Assembly: GCA_009779935.1 (NCBI GenBank)
Contig: WRAX01000004.1
Span: 1 to 64,000, forward strand
Length of the DNA: 64,000 bases
DNA from: Defluviitaleaceae bacterium
Lineage (GTDB): Bacteria > Bacillota > Clostridia > Lachnospirales > WRAX01
Direction: 5' to 3'
Part shown: piece after piece, positions 52,703-62,441 of the stretch
Position numbering within the stretch: position 1 is the stretch's first letter
Layout: each line of letters starts with the position of its first letter
The notes under the pieces: model-generated
Seen by the model: the letters and a program-made list of their open reading frames with translations, nothing else
What the model was told of the DNA's origin: nothing
The model's database searches: none
Made by a program: the position numbers and the translations under genes

Positions 52703-54483
52703 AAAGCCGCATAATTAAGCGTTATGTAACGGCCGGGGCGGCTGTGCTGCTGGGTCTGGTGTTTGCCTTTGCGGATATTTTTTGGCCGTTGGAATACCGT
52801 TTGCAAGATGCGGTTTTCCAACAAGCAGGCCTGCCACATGCGGATATTTTTGTGATAGGTATTGATGAGCATGCCCTTGACACCTTTGGGCCTTTTGGAC
52901 AGTGGACAAGGGGGCTTATAGCGGATGCCATAAACATCCTTAACCGCTACGAAGAAGCCCGGCCGGCCGTTATTGCCGTGGATATTTTGTATGCCGAACC
53001 CAGCCGGCGGTATCCGCAATATGACAAAGCGTTGCTGGAAGCAGTGCAAGCGGGCAATGTGGTTTTGCCGTCCAATATCCATGTAGGTGTTGACAGGGAA
53101 TCCTTAGCCGCCGAAAATGTAGTTTTGGACGTGATTTTGCCCTTTGGCCAATTGTCGGAATATGCAGAGCACGGCTTTGTAAACACTGCCGTGGATAGGG
53201 ATGGTATAAAACGCCTTGCCCCCCTTTGGCAGGATTTTGATGGCGGTCGGTTTTACAGCTTTCCCGTAACCGTTGCCCGCATGTATGCCGATTTTTGGGG
53301 TTACAAAATTAATGAAGGTTTTATTACAAGCCAAGAAATGGCATATATAAGATACACCGGCAACCCGGGGGATTTTTGGCAGTTTTCCTTTGCTGATATT
53401 TTTGAGGATTGGTTTTATCCCGCTATGTTGGAAGGGGCAATTGTGCTTATTGGCCCTTACGCCATGGGCATGAAGGATGACCATCCTGTGTCCATCCGCC
53501 ACGATATTAATATGTATGGGGTGGAAATACACGCCAATGTGGTGCAGGCGATTTTGGATGGTGCTTTGAAAATACCGGCTTCGCCCATTATGGCGGTGGC
53601 CATTCCGCTAATTTTATTGGCTTTGGGCATGTTGCTGATGGAGCTTACCGAAAAATTATACATGGCATTTGCCCTGTTGTTAGCAGGTATTGGATATTTC
53701 TTTTTGGCACAATATATATATAACCAAGGTTATGTTTTGCCCTTGTTTGTGCCGCTTCTTGCTCTTGTTTTGGTATTTTTGTATCAGCTTATTTACGCTT
53801 ATGCACTGGGTATGGCGGAAAAAAATCGCTTACGCAACACTTTTAAGAAGTATGTAGACCCTAAGTTGGTTGATGTGCTTATTAAAAGCGGCGGGTCAGA
53901 AGGCGATGCCATTGGGCAAAAACGGGATATTGCAGTGCTTTTTGTGGATATCCGTGGCTTTACGCCTATGACGGAAAAGTTGAAGGGCGAACCTGAAAAA
54001 GTTGTTGCTATTTTGAATGAGTATTTGGAGCTTACATCATCAGCGGTGTTTAACAACGGCGGTAGTGTGGATAAGTTTATTGGTGATGCCACCATGGCAC
54101 TGTTTAACGGTTTTGTGCCGCTGGATGACCATGTGTTTGCCGCTGCCAAGGCCGCTTGGGATATGGTGCAAAAGGCGGAAAGTGTCAACCAATCTATTTT
54201 ACGCCAGTTTGGCGTGGAGGTTGGTTTTGGAGTTGGGTTGCATTGCGGGGAGGCTATTGTGGGCAACCTTGGCCCCAGCTTTCGCAAAGATTATACGGCA
54301 ATTGGTGATACTGTAAATACTGCCGCACGGTTGGAATCCAATGCGCAAAAGTCCCAGGTGTTAATTTCTGATGACGTGTACCAAATAATAAGAGAGCGTA
54401 TAGAAGCTGCGCCTTTGGAGCCTATGCAACTAAAAGGCAAGTCGGAAGCTGTTAAGGTGCATGCTTTAATGGGGATTAAATAG
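52699..54483 (+). CDS. CHASE2-domain class III adenylate/guanylate cyclase
   Basis: A 594-residue membrane protein. One N-terminal span, an extracytoplasmic CHASE2 sensor (about 40-280, with VIGIDEHALDTFGPFGQWTR and AVDILYAEPSRR), three spans (about 295-375), and a cytoplasmic cyclase domain (about 410-590). Catalytic features are intact: metal Asp residues in LFVDIRGFTP and FIGDATMALF, the purine-contacting Lys in SVDKFIGD, DYTAIGDTVNTAARLES with Asn and Arg. The Lys-Thr pair suggests ATP and class IIIb. It overlaps the MBL gene by four bases. Confidence 0.92.
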   Translation: MKSRIIKRYVTAGAAVLLGLVFAFADIFWPLEYRLQDAVFQQAGLPHADIFVIGIDEHALDTFGPFGQWTRGLIADAINILNRYEEARPAVIAVDILYAEPSRRYPQYDKALLEAVQAGNVVLPSNIHVGVDRESLAAENVVLDVILPFGQLSEYAEHGFVNTAVDRDGIKRLAPLWQDFDGGRFYSFPVTVARMYADFWGYKINEGFITSQEMAYIRYTGNPGDFWQFSFADIFEDWFYPAMLEGAIVLIGPYAMGMKDDHPVSIRHDINMYGVEIHANVVQAILDGALKIPASPIMAVAIPLILLALGMLLMELTEKLYMAFALLLAGIGYFFLAQYIYNQGYVLPLFVPLLALVLVFLYQLIYAYALGMAEKNRLRNTFKKYVDPKLVDVLIKSGGSEGDAIGQKRDIAVLFVDIRGFTPMTEKLKGEPEKVVAILNEYLELTSSAVFNNGGSVDKFIGDATMALFNGFVPLDDHVFAAAKAAWDMVQKAESVNQSILRQFGVEVGFGVGLHCGEAIVGNLGPSFRKDYTAIGDTVNTAARLESNAQKSQVLISDDVYQIIRERIEAAPLEPMQLKGKSEAVKVHALMGIK

Positions 54484-54501
54484 AAAATAGAAGGTGTTAA
54501 A

Positions 54502-55956
54502 GTGCGAAAAATAAAAGTTTTGGGGCTTATCAGCTTTTTAATGGTATGTGTGTTGATGTTTGGCGGTATGCCCTTGGTTTACGCAAATCAACCCACCCGC
54601 CTTTTGGTTAATGGGCGGCCCCACCACTATCCTGAGTTAATTTTGGTGGGCGGCAACCCGCTTATGCCCGCAAGGCAAGTTGCAAATCTTTTCGGCGGGC
54701 GCTTTATTTGGCTTCCCCATTACTCCCAAGCCCTTTTGGTTATTAATGACAATATTTATATAATGTCCGTAGACAGCGTCCTTATCACCTTAAACGAGGG
54801 TAGATTGCAAGCGAATGCACCTGCCCAAATTATCAACCACCAAGTATTTTTGCCCCTATGCTTTGTTGCCGATGTGGAGGGGTGGGATATTAGAATTGCA
54901 GAGGACACAAACACAGTGCATTTAGCCAACAACCATACTCGTGCGGCAACCTATGCGGGAATGGGCATACATGGCAACGCAGATGGGGTAAATGCCCAAT
55001 TTAACCTACCCAATGGGGTTTTTGGCGGCAATGGCTACATTTTTGTAGCTGACACATTTAATAATTTAATACGCAAAATTTGCTACGATGGCGTTACCGA
55101 CCTTTACGCCGGCAGGATACTGGCGGTGGATGACAGGGGCTTTCCCCATGGCTTTATCCGTGATGGTGACAGGCTGGAAGATGCCCTGTTTAACCGCCCA
55201 ATGGATGGGGTTGTGGGTGAGTGCGGACGCATTTTTGTAGCAGATGCCGGCAACCACGCAATACGTGTGATTGATGGTGATAATGTGCTTACCTTAACAG
55301 GTGGTACAGCTTACGGCCACGCCGATGGCGGGGTTAGTGAAGCATTGTTTAACTTCCCCGTAGCCATAGCTATGGATGAAGGCGGCAACCTGTTTGTGGC
55401 GGACACCCTAAACCATGCTATCCGCAAAATTACGGCAAATGGTCAAGTTTACACAATTGCCGGTGTTGCAGGCGAATATGGTTTTGAGGATGGGGATGCG
55501 GAAAATGCCATGTTTAACACGCCCATGGGCATTGCTGTGGATGAAAATGGGCGCATCTTTGTGGCAGACACAGGCAACCACCTTATCCGTGTTATTGATG
55601 GGGGCAAGGTTTACACAATTGCAGGCACGCTGACCTTTGATGCCGACCGGGAATGGGATGGTGTGCCCATGGGTGGCTTTGCAGATGGCGTACAGGCCAT
55701 GTTTAACCAGCCCACAGGTATTGCGCTTTGGGGTGATGTGTTGATTGTGGCAGACACTGCAAACCACAGCATCCGCAATATTAATATCCAAACGGGAGTT
55801 GTTTTTACAATTGCGGGCAATGGTTATCCGGGCCGTGATGACGGTGTGCCCGTAGATGCAACCTTTCATCTTCCTGCAGGGGTATTTGTTGTAGGTGACA
55901 CAATTTTTGTGGCGGACACAGGCAATAATTTGATACGCACAATAACTTTGCGGTAA
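54502..55956 (+). CDS. Secreted NHL-repeat protein with N-terminal copper amine oxidase-like domain
   Basis: A 484-residue exported protein: signal peptide (about 1-28), a copper-amine-oxidase-N-like stalk domain (RLLVNGRPHHYPELILVGG, MPARQVANLFGG) and five or six NHL repeats, each with an IFVADTxNHxIR core (YIFVADTFNNLIRKI, IFVADAGNHAIRVI, LFVADTLNHAIRKI, IFVADTGNHLIRVI, LIVADTANHSIRNI, IFVADTGNNLIRTI), forming a beta-propeller. GTG start 19 bases after the cyclase. Probably binds a ligand or protein partner at the surface. Confidence 0.88.
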   Translation: MRKIKVLGLISFLMVCVLMFGGMPLVYANQPTRLLVNGRPHHYPELILVGGNPLMPARQVANLFGGRFIWLPHYSQALLVINDNIYIMSVDSVLITLNEGRLQANAPAQIINHQVFLPLCFVADVEGWDIRIAEDTNTVHLANNHTRAATYAGMGIHGNADGVNAQFNLPNGVFGGNGYIFVADTFNNLIRKICYDGVTDLYAGRILAVDDRGFPHGFIRDGDRLEDALFNRPMDGVVGECGRIFVADAGNHAIRVIDGDNVLTLTGGTAYGHADGGVSEALFNFPVAIAMDEGGNLFVADTLNHAIRKITANGQVYTIAGVAGEYGFEDGDAENAMFNTPMGIAVDENGRIFVADTGNHLIRVIDGGKVYTIAGTLTFDADREWDGVPMGGFADGVQAMFNQPTGIALWGDVLIVADTANHSIRNINIQTGVVFTIAGNGYPGRDDGVPVDATFHLPAGVFVVGDTIFVADTGNNLIRTITLR

Positions 55957-55991
55957 CCGAAGCCGGATGCCGCAAAAAGGAGGAATGGCAA

Positions 55992-57185
55992 ATGAAAAAA
56001 GGTTTTTTGCGTAAACTGACAGCATTTTCAGTAGCTGCGGTTATGGCATTTAGCACAACCGCAACTGTGCTTGCTAACGAAGCACGTATTATCAACATCC
56101 ACCGTATAGAGGGGGACAATGTTGAATTAACACGTGGTGCAAGGTCATCCGCCCCAAGGGAGGGGCAACGGCTTGCCCAAGGCAATGTGCTTACTACGGG
56201 ACGGGATTCTTCCGTATATCTGTCAATGGATGCCGAATCCATCTTAAAAATGAACCAGCAAAGCCAAATCACTATCAGCTCCGCCGGCAACCGCTTGGCA
56301 ATTAGTGTGCAAAGCGGAACCGCCCTGCTTAATGTAGGCACGCAACAAGAAGGGCAAGGTACAGAGGTACGCATTGGTAATACGGGCATGGTTGTGCGTG
56401 GTACAATGTTTACCGCATCCCGTTTGGGCGGAAACGGTGTGATACATATGCTTTCAGGTGCCGGTGAAGTTAATGGAGAGCTTTTGCAGTTAGGCTACAC
56501 TTTGTTAATTTCCAGGCAAGCCGATGGGGACAATATCAGCATTCATCCCATTGTTGTTGAAGAATTAGACCTTTTCACCTTGCAAGCGATTGCTGATAAT
56601 GCAGAATATTTGATTGCATACGGCATGGCAACCACGGAACTGTTGGAAGCACTGCCGGCCCTAAAAGAAAGTGCCATAATTAGGGAAGGTGCTGCACAAG
56701 CGGAGGTTGACAGATCCTTGCAAGCAGCAATTGCAAGCATTAACCGCATCCCCGGGATAGTGATTGATCAGATTGCAACATCCCCGGAAAGCGATGTGGA
56801 TTGCCCATGGGACGATGGCAGTGTGGCAGGTGGGGGTGCCCAGCCCCCTGTTGCTCTACCACCGGGTGGGGGTGCGGCTCCTCCACCTAGCTCACCAAAC
56901 CCTGGTCCGCCGCCAAACGAAGAGCCACCAACGCCGCCCATCACCCAACCAATTCATATTCATTACAGGGGTGTTGGCGGAAGCGGAGGGGGTCGTTTTG
57001 TCCCTGGTGAAACGGTAACGCTGACAGCGGGCGCACCACCTGCCCATTTGTCCCCACTTGCTGTGGCAAACCATTGGACGGTGATTTCCGGCGGCCACCT
57101 GCCTATCACCATGTATGGCGCAACCATAACTTTTGTTATGCCAAACCACCCTTTGCATCTAACCATTCACTGGATAGTACCTTAG
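55992..57185 (+). CDS. Secreted FecR-domain protein with C-terminal proline-rich and repeat module
   Basis: A 397-residue exported protein: signal peptide (FSVAAVMAFSTTATVLA), FecR domain (GNVLTTGRDSSVYLSM, LAISVQSGTALLNVG, EVRIGNTGMVVRGTMFTAS), a helical segment, a Pro/Gly-rich linker and a C-terminal strand module ending VMPNHPLHLTIHW, like a Listeria-Bacteroides repeat. FecR domains act as envelope sensors or organisers and are seen near CHASE2 proteins in other phyla. Last gene before the terminator at 57198. Confidence 0.85.
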   Translation: MKKGFLRKLTAFSVAAVMAFSTTATVLANEARIINIHRIEGDNVELTRGARSSAPREGQRLAQGNVLTTGRDSSVYLSMDAESILKMNQQSQITISSAGNRLAISVQSGTALLNVGTQQEGQGTEVRIGNTGMVVRGTMFTASRLGGNGVIHMLSGAGEVNGELLQLGYTLLISRQADGDNISIHPIVVEELDLFTLQAIADNAEYLIAYGMATTELLEALPALKESAIIREGAAQAEVDRSLQAAIASINRIPGIVIDQIATSPESDVDCPWDDGSVAGGGAQPPVALPPGGGAAPPPSSPNPGPPPNEEPPTPPITQPIHIHYRGVGGSGGGRFVPGETVTLTAGAPPAHLSPLAVANHWTVISGGHLPITMYGATITFVMPNHPLHLTIHWIVP

Positions 57186-57197
57186 AATCCTATATGT

Positions 57198-57231
57198 TAA
57201 GGCGGCCGCAAACTTTGCAGCCGCCTTTTAT
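57198..57231 (+). terminator. Terminator after the FecR-domain gene
   Basis: AAGGCGGC pairs with GCCGCCTT around a 13-base loop, followed by TTTATGG. Marks the end of the cyclic-nucleotide operon. Confidence 0.8.
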
Positions 57232-57242
57232 GGTGTATATTG

Positions 57243-57345
57243 ATACCAATTCCAATTCGAAACATGGAAAAGGATATTTTGAAAATCGCAGGTTTCAGTG
57301 CGTTTTCAAAATGTGCTTTTCCATGATTGAGAATGGAATTGGTAT
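57243..57345. repeat. Long imperfect palindrome (MITE-like), about 103 bases
   Basis: The left arm (57243-57289, beginning ATACCAATTCC) matches the reverse complement of the right arm (57301-57345) over about 46 bases with scattered mismatches, with the ATACCAATTCC tips perfect and CATGGAAAAG and ATTTTGAAAA conserved. It could fold into one long hairpin in RNA or DNA. No coding capacity. It ends just before the promoter of the macroglobulin gene. Confidence 0.6.
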
Positions 57346-57356
57346 GAAACATTTTC

Positions 57357-57385
57357 TTGTGCTTTTACGTCATAAAAGGTATAAT
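57357..57385 (+). promoter_or_regulatory. Promoter for the macroglobulin-like gene
   Basis: TTGTGC (57357-57362), 17-base spacer, TATAAT (57380-57385), starting 12 bases after the palindrome. Confidence 0.7.
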
Positions 57386-57405
57386 AGAAATTAAGAGGTG
57401 ATTTT

Positions 57406-60400
57406 GTGAAGATTGCAAAAAGAATTACTGCATTTTGCTTGGCCTTGGTAATGTCGCTGGGGTTGGTTTCGGTCGTGGAACTTGCCGTGGACATTCCCGG
57501 TTTATCGCCATTACCTGTGGCGGCAAGCCCCATAGCACGTGATGGCCACACCCTTGTGCCAACAAGCTTTGGCCAAACAGGGGTGGGCACTACCAGCCAT
57601 TTTGTGCTAACAAGCCCAGTGGACAGCTTGCCCAACATAACAATTGATGGGCAGCCAAACCCCGCAATAACCCGTAGGGAGGCTTATACATTTAATATTG
57701 CCCCCGCTGTAACTTTGCGGGCCAACACCGTCTACATCTTTCGCTTGCATAGGGATGGGTATGCGGATGTGACATGGGCATTTCAAACAGCCAAAAATTT
57801 TGAAATTTTATCCACATTGCCCGGCCATCAGGGGGTTAATGTGCCTACAAACACAGGTATAGAGATTAATTTTTCCATGGACGGCTTTGCTGATTTAGAT
57901 GGTTATTTTACCATATACCCCCAAGTGACGGGGCGGTTTATAAGAAGCGGCAATACCTCCGTTTTTATGCCCGCAAACCCACTTGCCCATGCACAGGTTT
58001 ACACCGTAACCATCAGTGCGGGCTTGCCCTTGGCGGATAGCCATATAACGCTGGGGTATGACCATGTGTTTTCCTTTGAAACCGCCCCGCTGGTGGAGCC
58101 GGAAGCGGTCACATGGCCTGCACGGCTTAATTTTTCACGTAATATAGCGGAATTTCCCACATTCCAGCCTGCGCATTTTCAATTTAACCTAAATTATGAC
58201 CGCACAAATGGGCGGCCTGATGTAAATTTTAGTATTTACGGCTTTAATAATGCAAGCCAAGCCATAGTGGCGGTGGAGCAGTTAATGTCAATCCCATCCC
58301 GGTCCCACTTTGCTTGGCAGGATAGCCTTGTAGATACCGATGATTTGCAATATATACTCTCCTTCGAGGCGGAAATACCGCCAAGATGGACCTGGCAGGA
58401 AACTGCCACCCTGCCAGATATTTTGCCGGCAGGCTTTTATCTTGTGCATGCCGCTGTTGGGGAATTTGCCGCCCAAATGGTGATACAGATAACTGACATT
58501 GCCGTGCAATTAGTGGGGGATAGTGACAAAACCTTGCTATGGGTTAATGATATGACAACAGGCAGACCTGCCGCAGGCGCAAGCATTGTAGATTCCTATA
58601 CAGGCAATGTATATACGGTTGACGAGAGCGGTATCGCCATTATAAACCGTGCCGTTGGCGATGGGCGTGGTGATAATATAACCATCACCTTTGAAGGTAA
58701 CCAGTGCATCATGCTTTTTGCCCGCAACCCACGTTTTGGACAGCCCGATACCCAAAGTTTTGGATGGGGTTGGGGCTGGGGTGCGCAGTTTAGCGAGGAT
58801 TACTGGACAATTTTACAACTGGACCGCACCTTGTTTCAACGCAATGATACCCTGCATTTTTGGGGCTTTGCCCAATGCCGCAGTGGGGCGGGGGAGCAAA
58901 CCCGTTACTTAATCGCCTCCATAGAACAACATGGGCAGCTGATGCACCGCCAAACCGTTGAATTGGATGGTTATGGGTTTAGCGGACAAATTGCACTGCC
59001 GGGGCTTGCGTCGGGCAGTTACAACCTAACAATTTCCGATGGCAACACAACCATCAGCCAAATATTTTTTACTGTGGATGATTTTGTAAAACCACCTTAT
59101 CAAATGTTAGTATCCGCTGATGCTGTTGCCGTGTTTGCGGACGAAACGGTGGATTTTACCGTGCGTACGGAGTTTTTTGAGGGCACACCCGTCTCCAACC
59201 TTGCTATAAGCTACAATTTTTGGGGTAGCCGTTTGCAAAATGAAAACCGTGGCCAAGGGCAAACGGAGCCGGACGGTAATTTTACCATATCCTCCGGTAT
59301 TATACGCCCGGCGGCGGGGGCGCAAGGGGAAACAACACTAAATTTTGGCGCAGAAGCCACATTGCCGGAGGTGGGCCGCACCCATCAACTGGCCAATGTG
59401 CGTGTGTTTATAAACGATATAGACATGCGTGTAAATGCCAGCCGTGATGGGGCGGATGCTACTGTATCCGTCGACATAAACAATATTACGCTGGACAGGC
59501 TAAACAACCGCACAAACACCCATTGGGGCGACTTTTTAGATGTACCCGTGGCGGGGCAGGAGGTGTCTGCTACTGTATCCCGTATTTTTTGGGAAGCCCA
59601 GCGCACAGGGGAGCGTTATTGCTTTATCGAGCGCAGGGTAATACCAACCTACCGCCACACAAGGCGTGAAGAGGTGATAGAGCGTTTTGCCCTAACCACC
59701 AATGCAGACGGGCAAGTTACCCACAATTTTACCGTGCCCAATAGATTGCACGAATCCTATCAAATCCAGCTTAGCACCGTGGATGGAAATGGGCGCACCA
59801 TAACCCACACCCGCTTTATCGGGCGGGATTGGACCACATTTTTCCGTGAAGCGGGTGACGATAGCCTGCGCCTTTATGGCGCAAAGAATTTTTGGGATGA
59901 AGGCGGATACGATTTGGGTGAGGATGTGACCCTGACCGTAAAGCGGGGTATGGAAGCCATAACAGGCGGGCGCACATTGTTTGTAACGGTGTCAGGTGGT
60001 ATCATCCATCACCAAGTAACCACAAACACCCTCTCCTTTCCGTTTGGGGAGGAGCATTTGCCCAATACCACCGTACACGCCTTTTTCTTTAATGGGCACA
60101 CCTACCACACCAGCCATAGAATGCAGGCAAACCTGCGCTTTAACCCGCAAGGGCGTAACTTAAATATCCAAATTGACACCGACCAAGCAACATATCGCCC
60201 GGGCGATATGGCAACCGTAACCATAAGAACCACAGACGAGATGGGCAACCCACGCCCTGCCAATGTAAACCTTGCCTTGGTGGATGAGGCTTTGTTTGCC
60301 CTGCGTGATTATACTGTTAACAGCCTAAATGCCCTATATAGGCAGATAAACAACCGCCTGCGCATAAGCCGTGCTACCCACGCCACATTCGTAAGTGACG

Positions 60401-62427
60401 GTATGGAAATAGAGGCGCTGAGGCAGGAATTTGGACTGTATGAATCAATGGACATGGATATGGCATCAATGCCTGCTGCTTCCCCCATGCCTGCCCAAGC
60501 GGAACCGATGCAGGAAGCCGCCGATGATACCCATCTACGGGAAACCTTTGAGGATACAGCATTTTTCGCATCCGTCACCACCGACCATCGTGGTATTGCC
60601 CAAATCACTTTCCGTTTGCCCGATAATATCACATCATGGCGTGTTACCACATCCGCCGTTACCAATGATTTGTATGCAGGTAATGAAGTGGGCAATATTA
60701 TTGTAACCCAGCCCATGTTTTTGCACTATAGCTTGGGAAGCACCTTCCTTATGGGTGATATGCCCATAATTGGACTTAATGCCTTCGGTACTGGTTTTGC
60801 AGGCAGCGAAACTGTGGAATTTAGGGTTTGGAGTGAAACAATCCCCGAAATTGTTCATACAGCAACCGCCGCCCCCTTTGAACGTGTCAATATACGCTTA
60901 CCTGAAAAGGTCAAGGAAGGGGAGGGGGCCATCATCATCTATGCCGCCGCCAGCAATGGATATACCGATTCGGTACGGCACACTTACAATGTGGTAACAT
61001 CCCACAGGCTGGTGGATACAGCATTCCTTTACGACGTGGATGTTGATACCGTGCTTGATACCCATTCAGAAGGACTTGTAAACATCACCTTTACCGACCG
61101 TGGCAGGGGACAGTTTTTATGGGAGCTTAACGGAATGCGCTTTACCCGTGGCAGTCGTTTGGAAGGGCTTGTTATGTCAAGGGAATCCCATCGTATTATC
61201 AGCGAAAACTTCCCGGATAAACAATTGCGCCCCGTGGCAGATTTTGATGCAGGCATATACCAACGCCCCAATGGCGGCATTGCCATGCTGCCCTATGCGG
61301 ACAGCAACCTAACCACCACCATACGTATGATGCCCTTTATTTTAGACGAAATTAACCAAAATGCCCTGCGCAGCTACCTTAACAATATTTTCTACGGTGA
61401 AACCGGGGAAAATAAAATGCAAGCCTTGTACGGCCTTGCCATGTTACACCAGCCTGTGCTGCTGTATTTGCAACGTTATGCCATGCTGGAAGATATCTCC
61501 GTGGTGGATTTGGTATATGTCGCCCTTGGTTTTGCGGCACTTGGCGAAACCCATGTGGCATCAGATATCTACACAAACCGCATCTTACCCTATATCCAAG
61601 ACCTTGGAGCCCTTTACCGTGTCCATGTCGGCGGCACCCATAGGGAGATTGTGGAAGCAACATCGGCAGCCGCTTTGCTTGCCACCCAGCTTGGTAAGGA
61701 TGAAAGGGCGGGTTTGCATGCATATGTGGCAAACCACCGCCTGTCCTTCCGGGAGGACCCCATGCCAATCGCTCTAAACCGCCTTATCTACATCGCCAGC
61801 GAAATAACTAAACTGGATCCTGCACCTGCATCCATAACCTACACCCTTTTTGGGGAGGAATTTACACGTAATTTGGCAAGCGGGCGAAGCTTTACCTTGC
61901 GCCTGCCCGCCCAAAATATGCACCATTTCAACTTAACTACAGTGGAAGGCACTGTTGGTGCGGTGTCCATCCGCCCAATACCATTGGAAGATGTTGATGC
62001 GGCCGATAACAATATCACCATAACCCGCCAGTTTTTTGTGGCCGGCACAAATACGCCCACCACCATCTTCAATCAAGAAGATTTGGTGCGCATTGTTATC
62101 ACTGTAAATTACACCGCTACGGATGTACATGGCAGCTACCAAATTACCGATTTTATGCCCGCAGGTTTTGCCCATGTACCTAATTCTGCCCGTTTTACCA
62201 CGGGGGCAGTGTCCGGTGGGGGTTGGTGGCACTGGTTCAGGGTTGACAGGCAAGCCGTTAGCTTTTTTGACCATAATTCACGCTTTAACAACACCCGCAC
62301 CTATACCTACTATGCCCGCATTATCAGCCCCGGCACTTTTATGGCACAAGGCCCAATTGCACAAAGCCTTGCCGCCACAAGCTACCTAACTGTGGGCAAT
62401 TATACTATCATCACCATCTTGGATTAA
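57406..62427 (+). CDS. Large secreted alpha-2-macroglobulin-like protein without thioester
   Basis: A 1673-residue exported protein: signal peptide (about 1-40), an Ig-like SbsA-type domain (about 145-240), macroglobulin domains (LLWVNDMTTGRPAAGASIVD, LDRTLFQRNDTLHFWGFAQC), the A2M_N_2/bait region (ATVTIRTTDEMGNPRPANVN, NLALVDEALFALRD), A2M core (QITFRLPDNITSWRVTTSAV), a helical thioester-like domain (about 1240-1480) and C-terminal receptor-like domain. The CxEQ thioester motif is absent, and there is no lipobox, membrane anchor or sorting signal. Usual bacterial homologues pair with PBP1c. GTG start after AGAGGTGAT. Confidence 0.85.
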   Translation: MKIAKRITAFCLALVMSLGLVSVVELAVDIPGLSPLPVAASPIARDGHTLVPTSFGQTGVGTTSHFVLTSPVDSLPNITIDGQPNPAITRREAYTFNIAPAVTLRANTVYIFRLHRDGYADVTWAFQTAKNFEILSTLPGHQGVNVPTNTGIEINFSMDGFADLDGYFTIYPQVTGRFIRSGNTSVFMPANPLAHAQVYTVTISAGLPLADSHITLGYDHVFSFETAPLVEPEAVTWPARLNFSRNIAEFPTFQPAHFQFNLNYDRTNGRPDVNFSIYGFNNASQAIVAVEQLMSIPSRSHFAWQDSLVDTDDLQYILSFEAEIPPRWTWQETATLPDILPAGFYLVHAAVGEFAAQMVIQITDIAVQLVGDSDKTLLWVNDMTTGRPAAGASIVDSYTGNVYTVDESGIAIINRAVGDGRGDNITITFEGNQCIMLFARNPRFGQPDTQSFGWGWGWGAQFSEDYWTILQLDRTLFQRNDTLHFWGFAQCRSGAGEQTRYLIASIEQHGQLMHRQTVELDGYGFSGQIALPGLASGSYNLTISDGNTTISQIFFTVDDFVKPPYQMLVSADAVAVFADETVDFTVRTEFFEGTPVSNLAISYNFWGSRLQNENRGQGQTEPDGNFTISSGIIRPAAGAQGETTLNFGAEATLPEVGRTHQLANVRVFINDIDMRVNASRDGADATVSVDINNITLDRLNNRTNTHWGDFLDVPVAGQEVSATVSRIFWEAQRTGERYCFIERRVIPTYRHTRREEVIERFALTTNADGQVTHNFTVPNRLHESYQIQLSTVDGNGRTITHTRFIGRDWTTFFREAGDDSLRLYGAKNFWDEGGYDLGEDVTLTVKRGMEAITGGRTLFVTVSGGIIHHQVTTNTLSFPFGEEHLPNTTVHAFFFNGHTYHTSHRMQANLRFNPQGRNLNIQIDTDQATYRPGDMATVTIRTTDEMGNPRPANVNLALVDEALFALRDYTVNSLNALYRQINNRLRISRATHATFVSDGMEIEALRQEFGLYESMDMDMASMPAASPMPAQAEPMQEAADDTHLRETFEDTAFFASVTTDHRGIAQITFRLPDNITSWRVTTSAVTNDLYAGNEVGNIIVTQPMFLHYSLGSTFLMGDMPIIGLNAFGTGFAGSETVEFRVWSETIPEIVHTATAAPFERVNIRLPEKVKEGEGAIIIYAAASNGYTDSVRHTYNVVTSHRLVDTAFLYDVDVDTVLDTHSEGLVNITFTDRGRGQFLWELNGMRFTRGSRLEGLVMSRESHRIISENFPDKQLRPVADFDAGIYQRPNGGIAMLPYADSNLTTTIRMMPFILDEINQNALRSYLNNIFYGETGENKMQALYGLAMLHQPVLLYLQRYAMLEDISVVDLVYVALGFAALGETHVASDIYTNRILPYIQDLGALYRVHVGGTHREIVEATSAAALLATQLGKDERAGLHAYVANHRLSFREDPMPIALNRLIYIASEITKLDPAPASITYTLFGEEFTRNLASGRSFTLRLPAQNMHHFNLTTVEGTVGAVSIRPIPLEDVDAADNNITITRQFFVAGTNTPTTIFNQEDLVRIVITVNYTATDVHGSYQITDFMPAGFAHVPNSARFTTGAVSGGGWWHWFRVDRQAVSFFDHNSRFNNTRTYTYYARIISPGTFMAQGPIAQSLAATSYLTVGNYTIITILD

Positions 62428-62441
62428 GGGGGATAATTAGC

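Noticed and set aside
58870-58900. GAGEQ in the macroglobulin-like protein as the thioester motif
   Set aside because: It lies near residue 500, far before the thioester domain, and lacks the CxEQ spacing.
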